Shown here one piece after another: positions 10,480 to 23,646 of a stretch of 64,000 nucleotides of DNA (positions are counted from its first letter, which is position 1; each line of letters begins with the position of its first letter). The stretch spans positions 1 to 64,000 of the forward strand of contig KQ965786.1 in NCBI GenBank assembly GCA_001574975.1, read 5' to 3'. The notes beneath the pieces are model-generated. The model saw only the letters and a list, made by a program, of their open reading frames with translations. It was not told the DNA's origin and searched no databases. This stretch comes from Gonapodya prolifera JEL478 (taxonomy: Eukaryota > Monoblepharomycota > Monoblepharidomycetes > Monoblepharidales > Gonapodyaceae). Both the position numbers and the translations under genes were made by a program.

Positions 10480-12267
10480 ATGGACAACGACGCGGACTCT
10501 GCCCACCCCGCGCTCGCCGCGGACCCAACCCTACGCGACCTGCGTGCTCGCGAGGCGGCCATCCTTTCAGAAATCGATGCCGTGAACACGCAGATCGCGG
10601 ACTACGAGCGTATGCTGGCCGACATCGCGCATTCAGTCCAGAGCGGGCCACTTGCATCACGGATGCCGGGACGGAGTACTCGCACTCGCCCCACGCGGGC
10701 GACGGCGACACCAGACTCGACGGGATCGGGCGATGCAGCGAGCGCAGAGGGCGGGCGGCGGCCTGCGAAGAGGCGCAGGGTTAACGATGGTTTTGCATTG
10801 CCTGCCCAAGTCGAACAACGCACTCAACCTCACGACGAAAATGGCAACGACGATGGCAGTGCAGGCGCGCAACGCACACCAACAGAGAATATGGATATGC
10901 CTGCCGATGAAGTCGCGCCGTTCGTACCGCCGCCTTACGCGACGGCGATCAACGCAGACGTGCGCACATTCGACTGGTCGGTGAGTCTAGAGGGTCCAGG
11001 GATGGGCACATCTGAGAAGGGAGGGAGGTTCGAGATGGATTGAGATGTGGGATGGGGACCGTGGGGCATGGTATCTGTTTCAAAGATTGGACCGGGGACG
11101 GCGTCCATTTAGAAGGAATGGGCTCTTCATTCTGCGTGGATGAAACCACCGACTACGTATTCAAAGGACTGCTTGGCTAAAAAATGCACTACACATGCCA
11201 ACATTCGAGGAGGAGGAGGAAGGTGGCCACATCCGTCCAAGTGCTTCGATTCACCCTCCCACTGTGTTGAACCACCTCTCCCTCCCCTAGTCCCTCACCC
11301 CCCACGGCGCCCCCTTCTCCGCCCTCCTCCTCGACCCGCCCTGGCGCCTCTCCTCGCACGCCCCGACGCGCGGTGTGGCCATATCCTACCCGACACTTCC
11401 CGACGAGGACGTCGCGAATATCCCCGTGCGGGAGTTGTTGAGAGAGGGAGGGTGGTGTTTTTTGTGGGTCGTGAACAGCAGGTGGAGTTGGGGGGTCAGG
11501 CAGTTGGGGAGGTGGGGGGCTGAGTGAGTTCGTGATGGGGTGGGGCCCGCGGGGATCTGGTCCGTCATTGGAGGGTGGGTGTAGACGGGTGGATGAATGG
11601 ATGTGGCGTCGGTCGCGGTAGCTCCGATATGGGGGTGTGGGGCGAATGGGTGGAGATAAGCGTGGGGCACGTTGTGCTGATCTGGAACTGACGTAACATC
11701 TCCTGCTTCGACTCGCTAGATACTCACCTCACACCTCGCTTACAGATTCGTCGACACCGTCACGTGGGTAAAACTCGGCCCCACCCGTCGTCTGGCCAAG
11801 GGCCACGGGTACTACCTCCAGCACGCGAAGGAGACCTGTCTTGTCGGACGGAAGGTGGGGTGCCATTACAAACTTAACGGTTGGCCTTGACGTGACTCAT
11901 CGGTGACGTTGTATTTACTCCATGCCACCACACGTCACGTACAGCCCCGAACGTCACCAGATCCAGCACCCGATGAAACAAGCGCAGGATCGTCGAAGCC
12001 GCCGCCAGACGTGATATTCGCGCTCCGCCGCGGACAGAGCCAGAAGCCTGAAGACATTTACGATATCGTCGAGCAGTTGGCGCCGAACGGTGCGTACTGC
12101 GTCCACGCGCTCCGTGTTTGGTTTCTGACATTCTCGACCCGCTTTGGTTCCCGCCCCCGAACCCGCCCCGTGTCCGCCCCTTGTGCTCGACAGGGCCATG
12201 GCTCGAGATATTCGGCCGGCGGAATAACCTCCGTAACCACTGGGTCACGATCGGAAACGAACTGTAG
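10480..12267 (+). CDS. METTL3/IME4-type mRNA m6A methyltransferase, compact
   Basis: Five exons (10480-10980, 11291-11523, 11746-11854, 11945-12089, 12194-12267) join in phase to 353 residues. Residues 15-50 form a leader helix (LRDLRAREAAILSEIDAV), as used in METTL3 to contact its regulator. PAKRRRVND near 90-98 is a likely nuclear signal. The MT-A70 core carries the catalytic DPPW at 182-185, then NIPVREL, CFLWVV, TWVKLG, KETCLVGRK, QKPEDIYDIVEQL, and the end GRRNNLRNHWVTIGNEL. These match METTL3 in order and spacing. The enzyme would place N6-methyladenosine on mRNA using SAM, in the nucleus. It lacks the paired CCCH zinc fingers that precede the core in animal METTL3. METTL4 or METTL14 are less likely, because METTL14 has a degenerate EPPL in place of DPPW. 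Confidence 0.88.
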
Positions 12268-12411
12268 CAATGTTGTCGTGTCCGCCGCGCCATGACGCAC
12301 GATGACGCACGCAGGTCCTCGATGATTCGTCAAAAATAGCATGTGCAGATGTAAAAGATTACATTTTCAGCATTAATTTAGTCTAAAACTCTCTCCCCAT
12401 GCAACCACCAT

Positions 12412-14752
12412 CTAAACAGCAGCAAGGAACTCGGGCACCGACAACCACGCGATCTCGTTGTCGTCGGGCTTTCCAGCCAGCGTGCGGCCTGCATTTCCAG
12501 GGTAGCTGGGGAGGGAGGCACCGTCGTGATGAGCTCCACACAATCAACAGAGAGAGTACGGGCAAGGGTACAACTCACTTGTTGTCGTTGACGACAGCGA
12601 TGGTCGTCTTGTCGACGATACACACGCCCTCGGGGTTCTGGTGGGGCATGACGAACTTGCCGTTGGACTTCTTGCCGATCTTGGCAACGCCGTTGGGCTG
12701 ACGAGTGACGTGAGCGATGGATGCGTCAGATAACAAGCAGAGGCGAAGATATGCAAGCAACTTACGTCGTCAATGTCAATCAGGTCGATGTATCCGACTT
12801 TCTTGACGTAGGTTCCGGGCTCGCCGATGACGATCTTGTACACGCGCTTGAATGCCGCGGGCTACGTGGTGGACGCGTTGTCTCAGGGATCCCGTCCAAT
12901 GGACATCCGAGATACATTGATCAACTTACCCGTGCAAAGCAGTACGTTCCAGTGTTGTTCTGGCCAGCCTTGCACCCGAAGTCAGGGTCTGAGCGCCACG
13001 TGGTTGGTGAAATCACTCGGTTGGCGTTGACGATCCCAGTGCGTTTTGTCGATGCACTCACCGCCTTCAGTAGTATCATCGCGCTCAATGACGATCGCGC
13101 TCGTGTCGTCGATCATGGCCATGTCGCCAAGCACGTTGGCCGCGTTCTCGAGGGGGTAGAACCATTGCCTGACGATATGCGATATCACATGTAAGCCACC
13201 ACCGCAGCATACATGCACAAGAAGTGTTGTAACAAGGAACACTCACTCGCCAGTCCAGTTGCGCGACGTGACGTTGAACTTAATCATGCGGTTGAAGAAC
13301 ACGCCGTCCTTCTGCTCGTAGGTCGAGTTGGTGGCGTTCCAGAGAGGGCCTTCGAAGAGCGCGTAGATGAACTTTCCGTCGATGGTGGAGCTGACGTGGG
13401 TTCAATGCATGCATGCCGCGATGGTAAGACGTGAGCGTGGGTGTTAGTGTGCTGTAGGATCAACCCCCGCCCCCAGGATCAAACGTCATGCACTCCACTC
13501 ACGCGCTCGACTCGAACCCGCGCGACCTGCGGACCTCGAAGGTGACGGCGCCGGGCTGGCCGTTGGTGGGGAGAGGGAAGATGTTGTAGTTCTCGGGGGC
13601 CTTGGCGGATCCAATGCCGGGGACCGCGTTCTCGTAGAACTATTTGGTGCATGTGCAGGAGGGTGTTCGATAGTCAGCCACAAACTTCACGCGCGTTTGT
13701 GGGAGATCAAGACTCACGTTGAGGAGCTTTCCATCCCAGTCGAATTCAAGCAGGTAAGGACCGAACTCCTCGCCGATCCACATGGTGTCGCCGATGAAGT
13801 TGATGGACTCGATGTCCAGGTCGGCACCCGAGAGATACCGCGTCTTGGTGGTCTCGGCGACGATTTGGAAGGGGAGTTTCTCTGATTGTTCAGGATTGCG
13901 GGTGAGAGGTGCATGCACAAGAGGAGTGGAACGTGGAACGTACTGTTGGGGTCCGAGAGGAAGATGGTGCGGATGTAGTTGGCGCCGCCGGTGGCCCACT
14001 GACGCGATGTATGAAATGGGTTGGCATTTTCGGTGACGGATTGTGCATGACTAGTCTGGAAAGCTCACGTCGTATTGGATAACGTGGACCATCAGGATGG
14101 CGTCGGGTGAGTTGAACTTGCTCCCTGTACCCAGGTAGTATCGCCAACATCAGACGTGCCCCTTCGCCGAAGAGTGATATCTTGGACGCTCACCGTATCC
14201 GTTGTCAGTGATCAGAGCAAACATTCCGTTGCCGAGGTATCGAACACCAGACATGCCCTGGACACTCTGGCCCTTGATGGGCAGCGAAACCTGAGTCACG
14301 AGGTAGATTGATTAATAACCTCTGTCAGGGAGGGCCGTGTGATTTCAAATGGCTTGCTCACGTTGACAGGACGAGGCGTCGACGGGTCAGCGTTGGTGTC
14401 GAACACGGCGGGAAGTCCGCCGATCTTGTCCATACGCTTCTTGCCACTTCCGGTGTACTTTCCAGCCGTTTGGAAGAACTCCGGGGCTTTGCAGGTAGCG
14501 ACAGGGAGGGCGGTTGGCGTATGAAAGAGGGTGCATGGACGTGACATTTCACTCACCATCAGCGGGAACATCCACACGGAAAGAGTCGGCAAGGAGCTAT
14601 AATATTGTGCATTTCATGAGTTTTTCTCTTCAGCGAGGCTGCAGGGTGCGAAGACACACCGCGTGGCCCTTGAGCACGGCCGGGAACTTCTGCTGAGCGT
14701 TGATTCCTGTCACAACCAGGAAGGTTGCAGCGAGAAGGAGGAGGAAGCGCAT
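12412..14752 (-). CDS. Secreted esterase-like phytase-family protein
   Basis: Fourteen exons join in phase throughout to 461 residues; starts run 14752, 14596, 14486, 14290, 14124, 13998, 13881, 13639, 13390, 13168, 12988, 12861, 12697 and 12505, with the stop at 12412. The signal peptide (MRFLLLLAATFLVVTGINA) is clear. The body shows the marks of the 'esterase-like activity of phytase' beta-propeller family: YLGNGMFALITDNGYG, GADLDIESINFIG, MWIGEEFGPYLLEFD, RRSRGFES, NVLGDMAM, IVIERDD and VVNDNNYPG. Such proteins are extracellular or periplasmic and are thought to act on phosphate or carboxylic esters; the substrate cannot be told. Exons are as small as 40 nt. The 3' end faces the end of the METTL3-like gene, 144 nt apart. 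The only doubtful junction is the small exon starting at 14596. Confidence 0.85.
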
Positions 14753-15161
14753 CGTGGGGTGGAGCTCGGCAGGAAAGCGGAAAGGCCGGCATTGTCTAAT
14801 GCAAGGGTCCGTGAAATGCCTCGCACGTGGGTATCTCGTGGTCCGGGAATTCACCAAGAAGCTCCGAACTCTTCCGTGGCGTGATTACGTGGACGCGATT
14901 GCGACGATGCGCAAGGAATCGTGGCGGATTCTAATTTGGAAGAAAGTTGATCGTTGATCGTGTCGGTGACTCCTCAAACCAAATTATGATGTTCCCCACA
15001 ACGCTTGGTGTATGGTTTATTTCCAAAATAATGAAACCAAAATTCCAAGGGAGGGAATCGATACATACAAACATGGGGTATTTCCAACGATGATTACCAC
15101 CGCAAATATTAAACGTCCAGCACTACGAGGTCCCGTTGAACAAGTACGAGCAAAACTGCCA
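14753..15161. other. Intergenic, no gene seen
   Basis: This is upstream of the phytase-type gene and downstream of the GT90 gene. It holds only short shadow frames and no repeat or RNA gene that I can see. Confidence 0.5.
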
Positions 15162-17205
15162 TTACGTCTTTGCAGCTGGTTTGCCCCTCTTGGGCAACTT
15201 GCCCCTCCCCACCATCCTCTCATCGACCTCCATCATGAGTGCAAACATCTGACAATGCGCATCCGCCCACCTTAGTCCGTTCCTCCCCAACTCCCGACCC
15301 CTCTGCGCAATCTTCTCGGCCTCGTCCGGGTTGTCCACCGCCCATCGTACGGCCGAGAGGAGGTCGGACCAGTCGAGCTTGAGCGGGATGTAGTGCACGT
15401 AGGGCACGGCCCACAGGTCCATCCAGTCGACGAACGCCCGCGCGCGCATCACGAGGGACTTGCTTTCCCGAAAGAAGGTGTGCAGGCGTTCCGAGAACGA
15501 GTTGCCGTCGACATCGATGAGGTATTTGTACCCGAACTGCTTCCAGTAGGGTACAAACACCGTGTGGCCTGCCGGACCAAACACTTTACCCAGCGGCCCG
15601 CCGGCGTGCATGTACATGGTCAGGTGGGCGTCCACGAGGGGCTCACAGCTGGCGTTCCAAAGGGGCACGCCTGGTGGGCACGTTTGCTTGTGTAGGTCGT
15701 TGGAAAGCATGGCGAGGCGAAGTCGGTGGTGCCTGTTCCACGTCTTTGGATCGTCATGCGATACCCCGCCATGCGACGACCCGCGCCACATGGCGACGGG
15801 GGTCTTGTTGCGGAACGGAATGTCGGCGCCCTGTGGGGTCAAGTCGGGCCCCACCAAGTCGACCGCGCTGTGGGCGGCGTACCACGTCGGGAAGGGGATG
15901 TCCAGGTGGCACCCGGGGACGATTGTGGGGGAAAATACGGGCAGGACTGCACCCGAGGGTTCCCAGTGCTGCTCGCTGGGCTCGTAAAAGAAGCCATGGT
16001 AAGGGAACATGGAGGGGGGCACGGATAGGTTGAAGGGGTTGGAGAGGTCGAGGGGCAGGAGGTTGGTCAGGTTAGCGGTGGAGTTGGACGGAATGGGTGG
16101 CATTTTGCGGAGTTGGGGAGTGTCGGGGCCGGTATATGTGAGGTACTCGGGTGGTATATCGTCCTTGAACACACACTCTTTCCCAGCCACTTTGATCCTA
16201 GGCCAATCAAGCTCATTCGTCACGATCCGAAAATTCTTGGGGAACCACTTTGCAAACGGCTTCATCAAATTCGCCCAGTGGATCTCCTCCTCGCCCATCG
16301 CACGCCCGTCCTGCACGATGTACTCCGGGTGCGAGAGCGGGTTTCCCTCCGTGTCGCACCAGCAGTCGTCCCGCTCCTCCACGCCGTCGTCGTCAGCTGG
16401 TTTGGGTCCGACGATGACCTCGATTGTGCGCTCCATGCGAGCGGCTTGGTCGAACATGGCCGGTGTGAAGTTTTGCGGAAGGTTTTCGAAGTAGGTGTGC
16501 AGGTGGGCCATGCTGAGAACGTTGCATTTCTGCTCCACGGAGAAGTCGTAGAAGGGCTTGTACAGACGCGGCGGCGGGCGGCCTGTGACGTAGGTGTAGT
16601 ACGCTTTGGCTTCGTCGAACGAAGGCGTGCGCAGCGAGGTCCGGTTGGGCATGGAGAAGTTTTCGTGCACGTAAGGGACGTGTTTGATGTCAAGGACGTA
16701 GTGCGGCACGTCGGATGGTGGAGATGGAGGAGTGACTGGCTGAGCAGGAATATTGGGCGGTGGTGGGTGTGGTTCCGCTGGTGGAGGTGAAGGTGGGGGT
16801 TTGGGTTCAAGTTGTATGGGAACTTGGGCGACGGGAGCAGGCGGGGGTGGTGCAGGGGCGGGAATAGGTGGGGGTTGGGGTTGGTTTGGACGCGGAGAAA
16901 ACGGCAAGGGATCGGCAGGAAGTTTGAATGCGGGGTCGGTGGTCCAGTACCAATTCGCTTCGTTTTCTTGCGTTCCTGAGGTGTGGTGACGAGGCAGGCC
17001 GAGATAGTGGTGCAACACTGCTTAGAAATTGAATTGTGAAAGACGTGTGGAGATGGGGCGACTTACTGGACTTTGAGGGAGGAGAATATCGAGACGATTC
17101 CGACCAGAGATCCACCAGCCGGCCGTTCGCGATACTGAGAGCGATTAGTCCGGCAATGGCAAGCACGGCGATCGCGAGCTTGTGGACTCCGCGGAGTCGA
17201 AGCAT
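15162..17205 (-). CDS. CAP10-type glycosyltransferase (GT90), type II membrane
   Basis: Two exons (17205-17067 and 17017-15162) join in phase to 664 residues. Residues 8-26 (HKLAIAVLAIAGLIALSIA) form a signal anchor, giving a Golgi type II topology. A long proline-rich stem (about 70-140) leads to the catalytic region. Family marks are MWRGSSHGGV, the YKYLIDVDGNSFSERL motif, SKSLVMRA, and PYVHYIPLKLDWSDLLSAV near the C-terminus. In Cryptococcus, CAP10 relatives act in capsule xylosylation; other members add xylose or glucose to proteins or glycans. The acceptor here is unknown. Several Asn-X-Ser/Thr sites (NSTANLTNL) fit a lumenal domain. The start is supported by the anchor and by the in-phase 49-nt intron. 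Confidence 0.85.
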
Positions 17206-17904
17206 TGTGTCGGGGGAAATGCAGTGTGGATGGTGAACGGGTTGACCACAGCTGGGCCCCAGACTTAATGTTGTAATATTGTTTTCCGTTCTCCCTCGTT
17301 TGCTGATGTGATGGCGATTTGTGCATGGTTCGAAGTCTATGAGAGCATATGGACGCTTGAGGGTAGTACATTGGCGGTAATCCAGTTTAACAAGAATGGT
17401 CTTGAAAAATGGAAATTTAGATGCCAGTAATTTGGTTTTTGCAACTTGAAGGTGATCGTTTGGTTGTGGAAACACGGTTTTCCCGGTTGCGCCATCAGTT
17501 GCTGAGTTTGGTTGGTGACACGCGGACTCTGGGAATCCTGCTCGGCTCTTGGTGTGGTTGGATGAAGCATCCAACTAATTTCGACGCCGCAACTTCCACC
17601 AGCATATGTCGTTTAGGGTAGCCCTCATCTTCGTACCCCGGGCTCCAAACGCCGCGTGATTTTCTTTACGGGTGACGAGGAGTATAGGCCAATGAAATAT
17701 GTGGAGAAGGGAGACACAAAAATTTCAGGTAAGGTGGAAAATTTAATATTAATCTTCGATCAAGTTGCGTGAGAGGAATCGTGGACGAATCACATTGGAG
17801 TCAGCTCCGGTGGCACAGACCTTGACGTGGGTGAAAGGGACCCGCGTGCGGATAAATTGGAACCTAGGAAACACTCGACCAATCAATCAACCCTCATACA
17901 ATTG
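17206..17904. promoter_or_regulatory. Divergent intergenic region
   Basis: About 700 bp lie between the starts of the GT90 gene (reverse) and the PPR gene (forward). It has AT-rich tracts near 17730-17760 and no credible coding frame. It must hold both promoters; no defined element was identified. Confidence 0.4.
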
Positions 17905-20834
17905 ATGGCTACATATATGGCCTACAATCCATTCCGCTCAATGGGTCGCTCCGTGCTGGCTATCGCTCTCGCGCAGGACGGCGGCTCCCTCTTCTCTGCC
18001 TCCACTCCGCTTGCTCATGCTCGCAACGCCGTCCTGCCCGCCAGCCCACTCAGCGGAAGCGCGGGACTGGCAACCATCGCGACCCCTCCTAGCGATGGAC
18101 CCCCAAGCGGATTAGGAGTGTGGGACGCTCCGAAGGAAGTTATCTTGGACGTATCAGCATCGGCGGGACTTTCGACTCGAGGCCAGGTCAAGTCACCGGC
18201 CGCGGGGAAACTCGGCCTGTATTACACCGATTTCCAGTGGCCTGCCTTTGGACAGTTCGTTGCGCCCCCGCCGGGTCCGCAAGGACGGGAACCGCTCGGG
18301 AACGGACTCGACGCTCACGCTCAGCTTATCGCTCCCAGGCCGCGGCAGCACAAGAATGTATTGGATGAGTTCGACTCTGATGGTGTCGAATTCGACATTG
18401 ATCCCAGGCAGTTCGTGGAATCGCTCGATCTGGACGATGACAGCTGGTGAGTCATGAATGTTCCGCTCAGGTGGTGTGCTATGGAGGGAAGGCACCCCAA
18501 CGCGGAACCAGCCGGCCGTCGGGGGAGAAAAGGCGCATTTATTCAACGATTATTTTCTTCAAACAGGTCTGTTGCGCGTTCTGACGGGTCCGGTTCGTGG
18601 TCTGGGTCCGGTCGAACATCATCTCCGTCATCTGATGTCGAAGTGAGTTCCGCCAAAACATACCCCCCTCTCTCTCTTATTAAACGAACTTGCTTTTATA
18701 GTCCTACTCCCACTCGCCATCTCCCGCGCTCAATGTACACCGCCATTCACCTCCATCCCAAACATTGGCGCTCCCGAACGGCAGTCCACCACCCGACATT
18801 GAAACATCCACATCTCTTCTCCGCCACCATCTGTCCACCCTCGCGACCAACGTCCACTCTCCTCGCACCGCTCTTCATTTGTTCCGCCGTCTCTCGGGGC
18901 ACCCAGCCTCCGCCTCCCACCTCGGATACCTCGACCACGCCGCCATGCTCCATCTCCTTTCCACGCCGTCAACACGCGTCCTGCCTCCAGAGCCCGCCAT
19001 GACGGAACTAAGGCGCATATACGAGCTCATGAAAGGACGAGGGTGGCGGGTTCGAGCCAGAGAGTACGCCGCGCTGGTCGGAGCGTGGGGCAGATTTGGG
19101 TGGTCCAAGGCCGTGGAACGCGTTTGGGACGAAGCGCAGAAAGTGGGAGAGGTCGATATCTGTAAGTTAAACCCTCAACCTCCCGACGTGCCGACAGAAC
19201 GACTTCACACGACGACCGACCACTACCAGGGCTTTTCAACGCCTACCTCGACAGCCTCGCCCGCGCCCGCACTCCATCGCTCCCCCAAGTTCACTCTGCC
19301 CTCACAATCCTCGGCACCCTGAACCTCCGCCCGATCCTCGCCACCTACAACATCCTCATCCGCGCGCACTCCACCGCCGGCGACATTCCAGGTGCTCAGC
19401 GCTGGTTCGATCGCATACGGACCGACATGGCAGTAGACCCCAATGTGGTGAGCAGGATGAACCTCATGGACGGGTACGCCAGGGTCGGAATGGGAGCAGA
19501 TGCAGAGAGAGTTGCGCGAGAGGTGGCGGAGACGAAGCCCAGACCCGCGGTGGAGGTTGTGGGGCAGGCGCTCAAGTATGCAGTCATGGCGTACATCAAG
19601 GCCGAGGTTGGTGTCCCGCTTTATTCGTCGCTTCGTCGTAACAATAAACTCACCGCCCCTCTACTTTACACAGGATCTCCCGTCTGCCCAACGCATCTTC
19701 GAAATGGCCCGCGCATTATCCGGCCGACCCGACCCCGTCTTGCACGCCATGATGGTGGCTGCGCACTCTTCGATCGCAGGGGACGTTGCAGGGTCCGAAG
19801 AGGTCTTTGAGCGGTACCCGGGGAAGAAGGACGCGAGGATGTATGAGGCGCTTATCACGGCTTATGGTGAGTGGGAGGACTCTCGGGTGGTGTTTGGACA
19901 GAGTCTCAATATTTGCTTTTAAACAGGAAACGTTGCCCACATTCACTCGTGCTGGCTCGTGTTCCGCCGTCTGGCCGCTGACCGAGCTGCTTCTCTGCAG
20001 TCTCGCGGCCGGTACGACTCTGCCGATGTCAATGGGCCCCACTCCAGCCAAGCCCGCTCCGTGGCTGCCCGTCTTCTAGTCCCGGACTCTACCTGGCGCA
20101 CGTTGGTCCGCGCTCACCTCACACCCGCTAGCTGCCGGGCGCCCTTCGACACATCCGACGATGCTACTGTCCCGGAACATGCACGGATGTCGCATGCTAT
20201 CGCCACCCTGGGACAAACACTCATTCGCGTGGGGATTCCACTGGCGCACAGACTCACGGTGTACTCCGAGTTCTCGTCCCGTTTGGCCAGGTCTGGGAGA
20301 CCGCAGCTCGGGGAGCAAGTGATGATGGATGCGGCGAGATTGGACGGGTTCGAGCCCACCATTTTCGCGGTGAACGACATCGTGGAGGCGTGGGTTTCCG
20401 CAAGTGGGGAGGACGGAGTCGCGAGGGCTGTTCGGCTGCTAAGAGGTCTCCAGGATGCGGATCGGGTGGTGGAAGGAAGCGGTGTGGGCGATATGCTCCG
20501 ACAGCAAAACACGGCACTTTACCCAACCATGCGTTTCCCCTTCTGCGCCAACTCGTACACACACAACCTCGTCCTCCGAATCCTGGCTGGACGATCGTAC
20601 GACCTCACTCTGAGCTACTTCCGTGTCATCATGAACCGGGGAGTCGTTCTGGGAAGTTACGCCTTCGACGCGCTTGTGCAGGCGGCGGAAAAGCATGTGC
20701 CCGAAGGCATCGAGAGGAGGGCCGCGGTGGCGAGTATTCTGGAGGAGTGCAGACGTGGCGGGGTTGCGCCGAACTGGGGGAGAGATGTGTGGTTGGGTGG
20801 CGCGTGGGAGAGGGCGGGGATGAAGTGGAAGTGA
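17905..20834 (+). CDS. Pentatricopeptide repeat protein, probably mitochondrial
   Basis: Six exons (17905-18446, 18567-18642, 18702-19161, 19230-19606, 19674-19866, 19927-20834) join in phase to 851 residues. The N-terminus (MATYMAYNPFRSMGRS) could be a mitochondrial targeting sequence. The first 230 residues are low in structure. From about 255 on there are repeated helix pairs typical of PPR proteins: YAALVGAWGRFGWSKAVERV, TYNILIRAHSTAGDIPGAQR, RMNLMDGYARVGMGADAERV and MYEALITAYGNVAH. PPR proteins bind organellar RNA and guide its processing or translation. The repeats are spread out and divergent, as in fungi, so the RNA target cannot be read. The ATG at 17917 is an alternative start. Confidence 0.8.
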
Positions 20835-21329
20835 TCAAGAGCGAGGGACGACGTGTCGGATGAAGAATGGACAAACACTGGCGAACATTCCCCAGCCCCA
20901 CCCCTTTTTTTGAGTCCGATTCAACTTTTTGGAGATGTGCTTGCGGTCTGGAATTTTCTTGGAAACAGCAAACGCGACGTTGACATTGCACACACACTTT
21001 GATTTGGCCGATCCACACATGAACATGGGGGTTTCGTACATCGCTTGGTTCCCTGCACACTTTTATAGATTTTTTTTCCTCTGCTAAGTATTTCGTTACA
21101 CGCCAGCAAACAATTAAATGAAGTATGAAGTATGAAGATGAGTTGAAAAATTTACGGACAATAAAATGTAACAAATGAACCAACAGTTCTAGTGATTGCT
21201 TATTCGTCCTTGTAGAATATGGTGAGGAACCGGCGGCAAGTGATTATCCTAACAGCTTCGAGACATGTTGATGTTAGAGTAATCATATCCGACTCGCTGA
21301 ACTATTCAAAAGTTAAAGATACACACACA

Positions 21330-22700
21330 CTACCAATATGTGAAAATACAGAAGAAGTAGGAAATCTTCATGAAAGAAGGAAGGTTCGCGAGATAGGTTT
21401 CATTGGCTTTTAGATTTTGAGAGGAAACCCGCAGGTCCATGGACGTCAGCTCGAGACAGCGCAATACGAGCGACATCCGCGACAGAACTCGGAGCAAGCC
21501 CCGAGCTTCTCCGTCCTGGTCCAAAGATTCAATGACAGACACGACACACCGATGGGGCATCTTCCAGCTGTCACGCTGGAAAGAACAGATACTACACTTG
21601 ATCTGTGGGGCACCGCCGGTGCGCTTTGCGCATTTTATATAATACATCTATTCAGTGAGAGGTTGAAACAATGGGGGTTACGGAGTATGGATTGCTTGAG
21701 TGTGAAGCTTGCGGTGCGGGAAGCGTTCGAAATATTGCACCTCTACGCACCTGACATCTTCCGACGCTTCACGCCGTCGGTTTCACTCATACGGACGTCC
21801 CTAGCCTTCCTCTTGACCGACCTGGGCAGCGCGATGCTGGTAACCTCAACCAAGATCAGCGGAATTGCGACTCGAAATGGCGCTAAATGGAGATGATCTT
21901 CAGCACGTTGAATGAATTTGTTAGATTATTTTGACTTCAATAGATCAAATAAATTCATTGCAAAACTAATAAAGCCAATAGGCCCGAGAGGATATAGATG
22001 CTGGAAAACGGGGCCTTTTATACCCCTCGGGAGCGCAAAGGCCATGAGGCCGTGTCGGAATAAGAGGTATTGTTTCCGCAGCAGTCATCCGGAGCAGTTC
22101 TGCCCTTGCGTCCATGACTTGGTCGCGTCATGGAGGCTCCGTTTGTGCTTGAGACAGGGCTCGTAGGACGGCAAAGATCGGGAGAAAACCAAGGGCAGCG
22201 TTTGGCTGTCTTTCTCACTGAGCAACGTCATCATCGTCGAGAGACACACGGAGATAGGAGTCTCAAAGGCTGAGCTCTTCCAGTCTTTCCATCTTATCTC
22301 TCGTGGGCCTTGTGCGGTGGCTGCCGGTTGCTGCCGCACCTGTGAGCGATATGGTTTTCGAAACGACTCATCAATCACCATGCTGAAAGCATTCCGCCAT
22401 CGGATCGTCAGCTCGAGTATGAGATGCATGTCACCTGCAGCTTTTCTCCCTGCCACCGAACGTTATGTTCTTCCTGCGACGGCGTGGAGGGGAACCGAAA
22501 GAGGACTCTCTTCGTAAAGCCCCGCCGTTCGTCACCGGCAGCACATGCCAGTGCCTCACGTTCCTCGCGTCACTCAAGTCTCTATCAGCCAAATGCTGTA
22601 CTAATGTCGTCCTCGGAACCAAAGTCCGGAATCTCTTCACCTTGTACCCGTTACTGGGCAGACGTAAAAGAAGGTGTAGGAAGGTGTGTAAGTCATACAA
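21330..22700 (-). CDS. Possible hypothetical gene, structure unresolved
   Basis: I do not recognise this. A frame at 22700-22435 with a basic cluster (SPPRRRRKN) can be spliced, in phase, across a 52-nt intron (GTGACA donor, TTTCAG acceptor) to a frame reading MVIDESFRKPYRSQ that continues to 22085. Further down, 21900-21750 carries a nuclear-signal-like segment (SVKRKARDVR), and the frame near 21640-21330 is leucine-rich. A competing frame over 22660-22440 also looks coding, so even the first exon is unsure. No domain, signal peptide or membrane segment was seen. It may be a real but diverged nuclear protein, or chance. Confidence 0.25.
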
Positions 22701-23624
22701 ATCAGACCTCAGAATACTTTATCGGGCTGCACCCACACTAGATATAACTGCATCACAGCCTTCAGAGTAGTGGACAGAGTGTGAGGCCATCCTCCATCCT
22801 CTTACAGATGTCACGTCACCATCTTCAATAGATACTCGGTGATAAAAAAACTAGAATTGTGGCCATCATTTAGCGTTCCTTTTCACCTTTGTGTGAGGGC
22901 TGCCGCCTTACCCAACTTAAAGGTGTACTTCTCACCCTCTAGTAACGGTTCACCCCCTCCGTTTCATGTCAACTGCGCCGCTTTCTGATTTGGTAGGGTG
23001 AGTGATATGAAGCTCGGCGCCAAAAAGAAGAAAACCATTACTGTAAGTATGTTGCTGATTGCGATTGTTGGAATCACCGAACTACTTGGACTGGTCATGT
23101 ATTCATTGAAATTTAAAAACGTTTAAGGGCTTCCTACAATCTCTTGTCGCAATAAATAATAACTATCATTGGTTGGGTTGGTTTACATGTTGTTTGGCAG
23201 CGGATTGTGCTCGATATTGATCTACTCAGACTAATGTTCATTGATGATTGATGATTTCAACGCATTTGATTAGCTCGCCACATAGTTGACAAAAACCACA
23301 ATCCGAATTGAAAGCATTCAGCAAGCAAAAGGACCGCAGTCGAAACCCGTCACCCACCCGTCAGCGCCAGTGGGAATTCTCGCGCGCTTCGCTGCCCTCC
23401 CGCGCCTCTACGTCTTTAGCAACCTCGCAAACGATCCTGTCTCGCCTTTCGGTGTCCTCCTGCTCCCGTTTGTCTTCGTCCTCCCTCCAGCGCTCGGCGT
23501 ATTGAGTGAAGAGAACGGCTCGTTCTGCGAGAATGAATCGTGTTGCGGATAAACAAAAACCGTGGACCCCGAAGAAGGAACACATTATTACTTTTGACCA
23601 CTCTTGTTCTTTTGTTTTCTTTAC

Positions 23625-23646
23625 CCCCCCCCCCCCCCCCCCCCCG
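23625..23646. repeat. Homopolymer C run
   Basis: About twenty consecutive C bases. Simple repeat; its length may be unreliable in the assembly. Confidence 0.8.

Noticed and set aside
16113-16790. Forward open frame over the GT90 gene
   Set aside because: Antisense shadow of a clearly coding glycosyltransferase exon.
21417-21896. Forward open frame of 159 codons in the large gap
   Set aside because: No motif and no splice partners; the reverse strand of the same stretch looks at least as coding.
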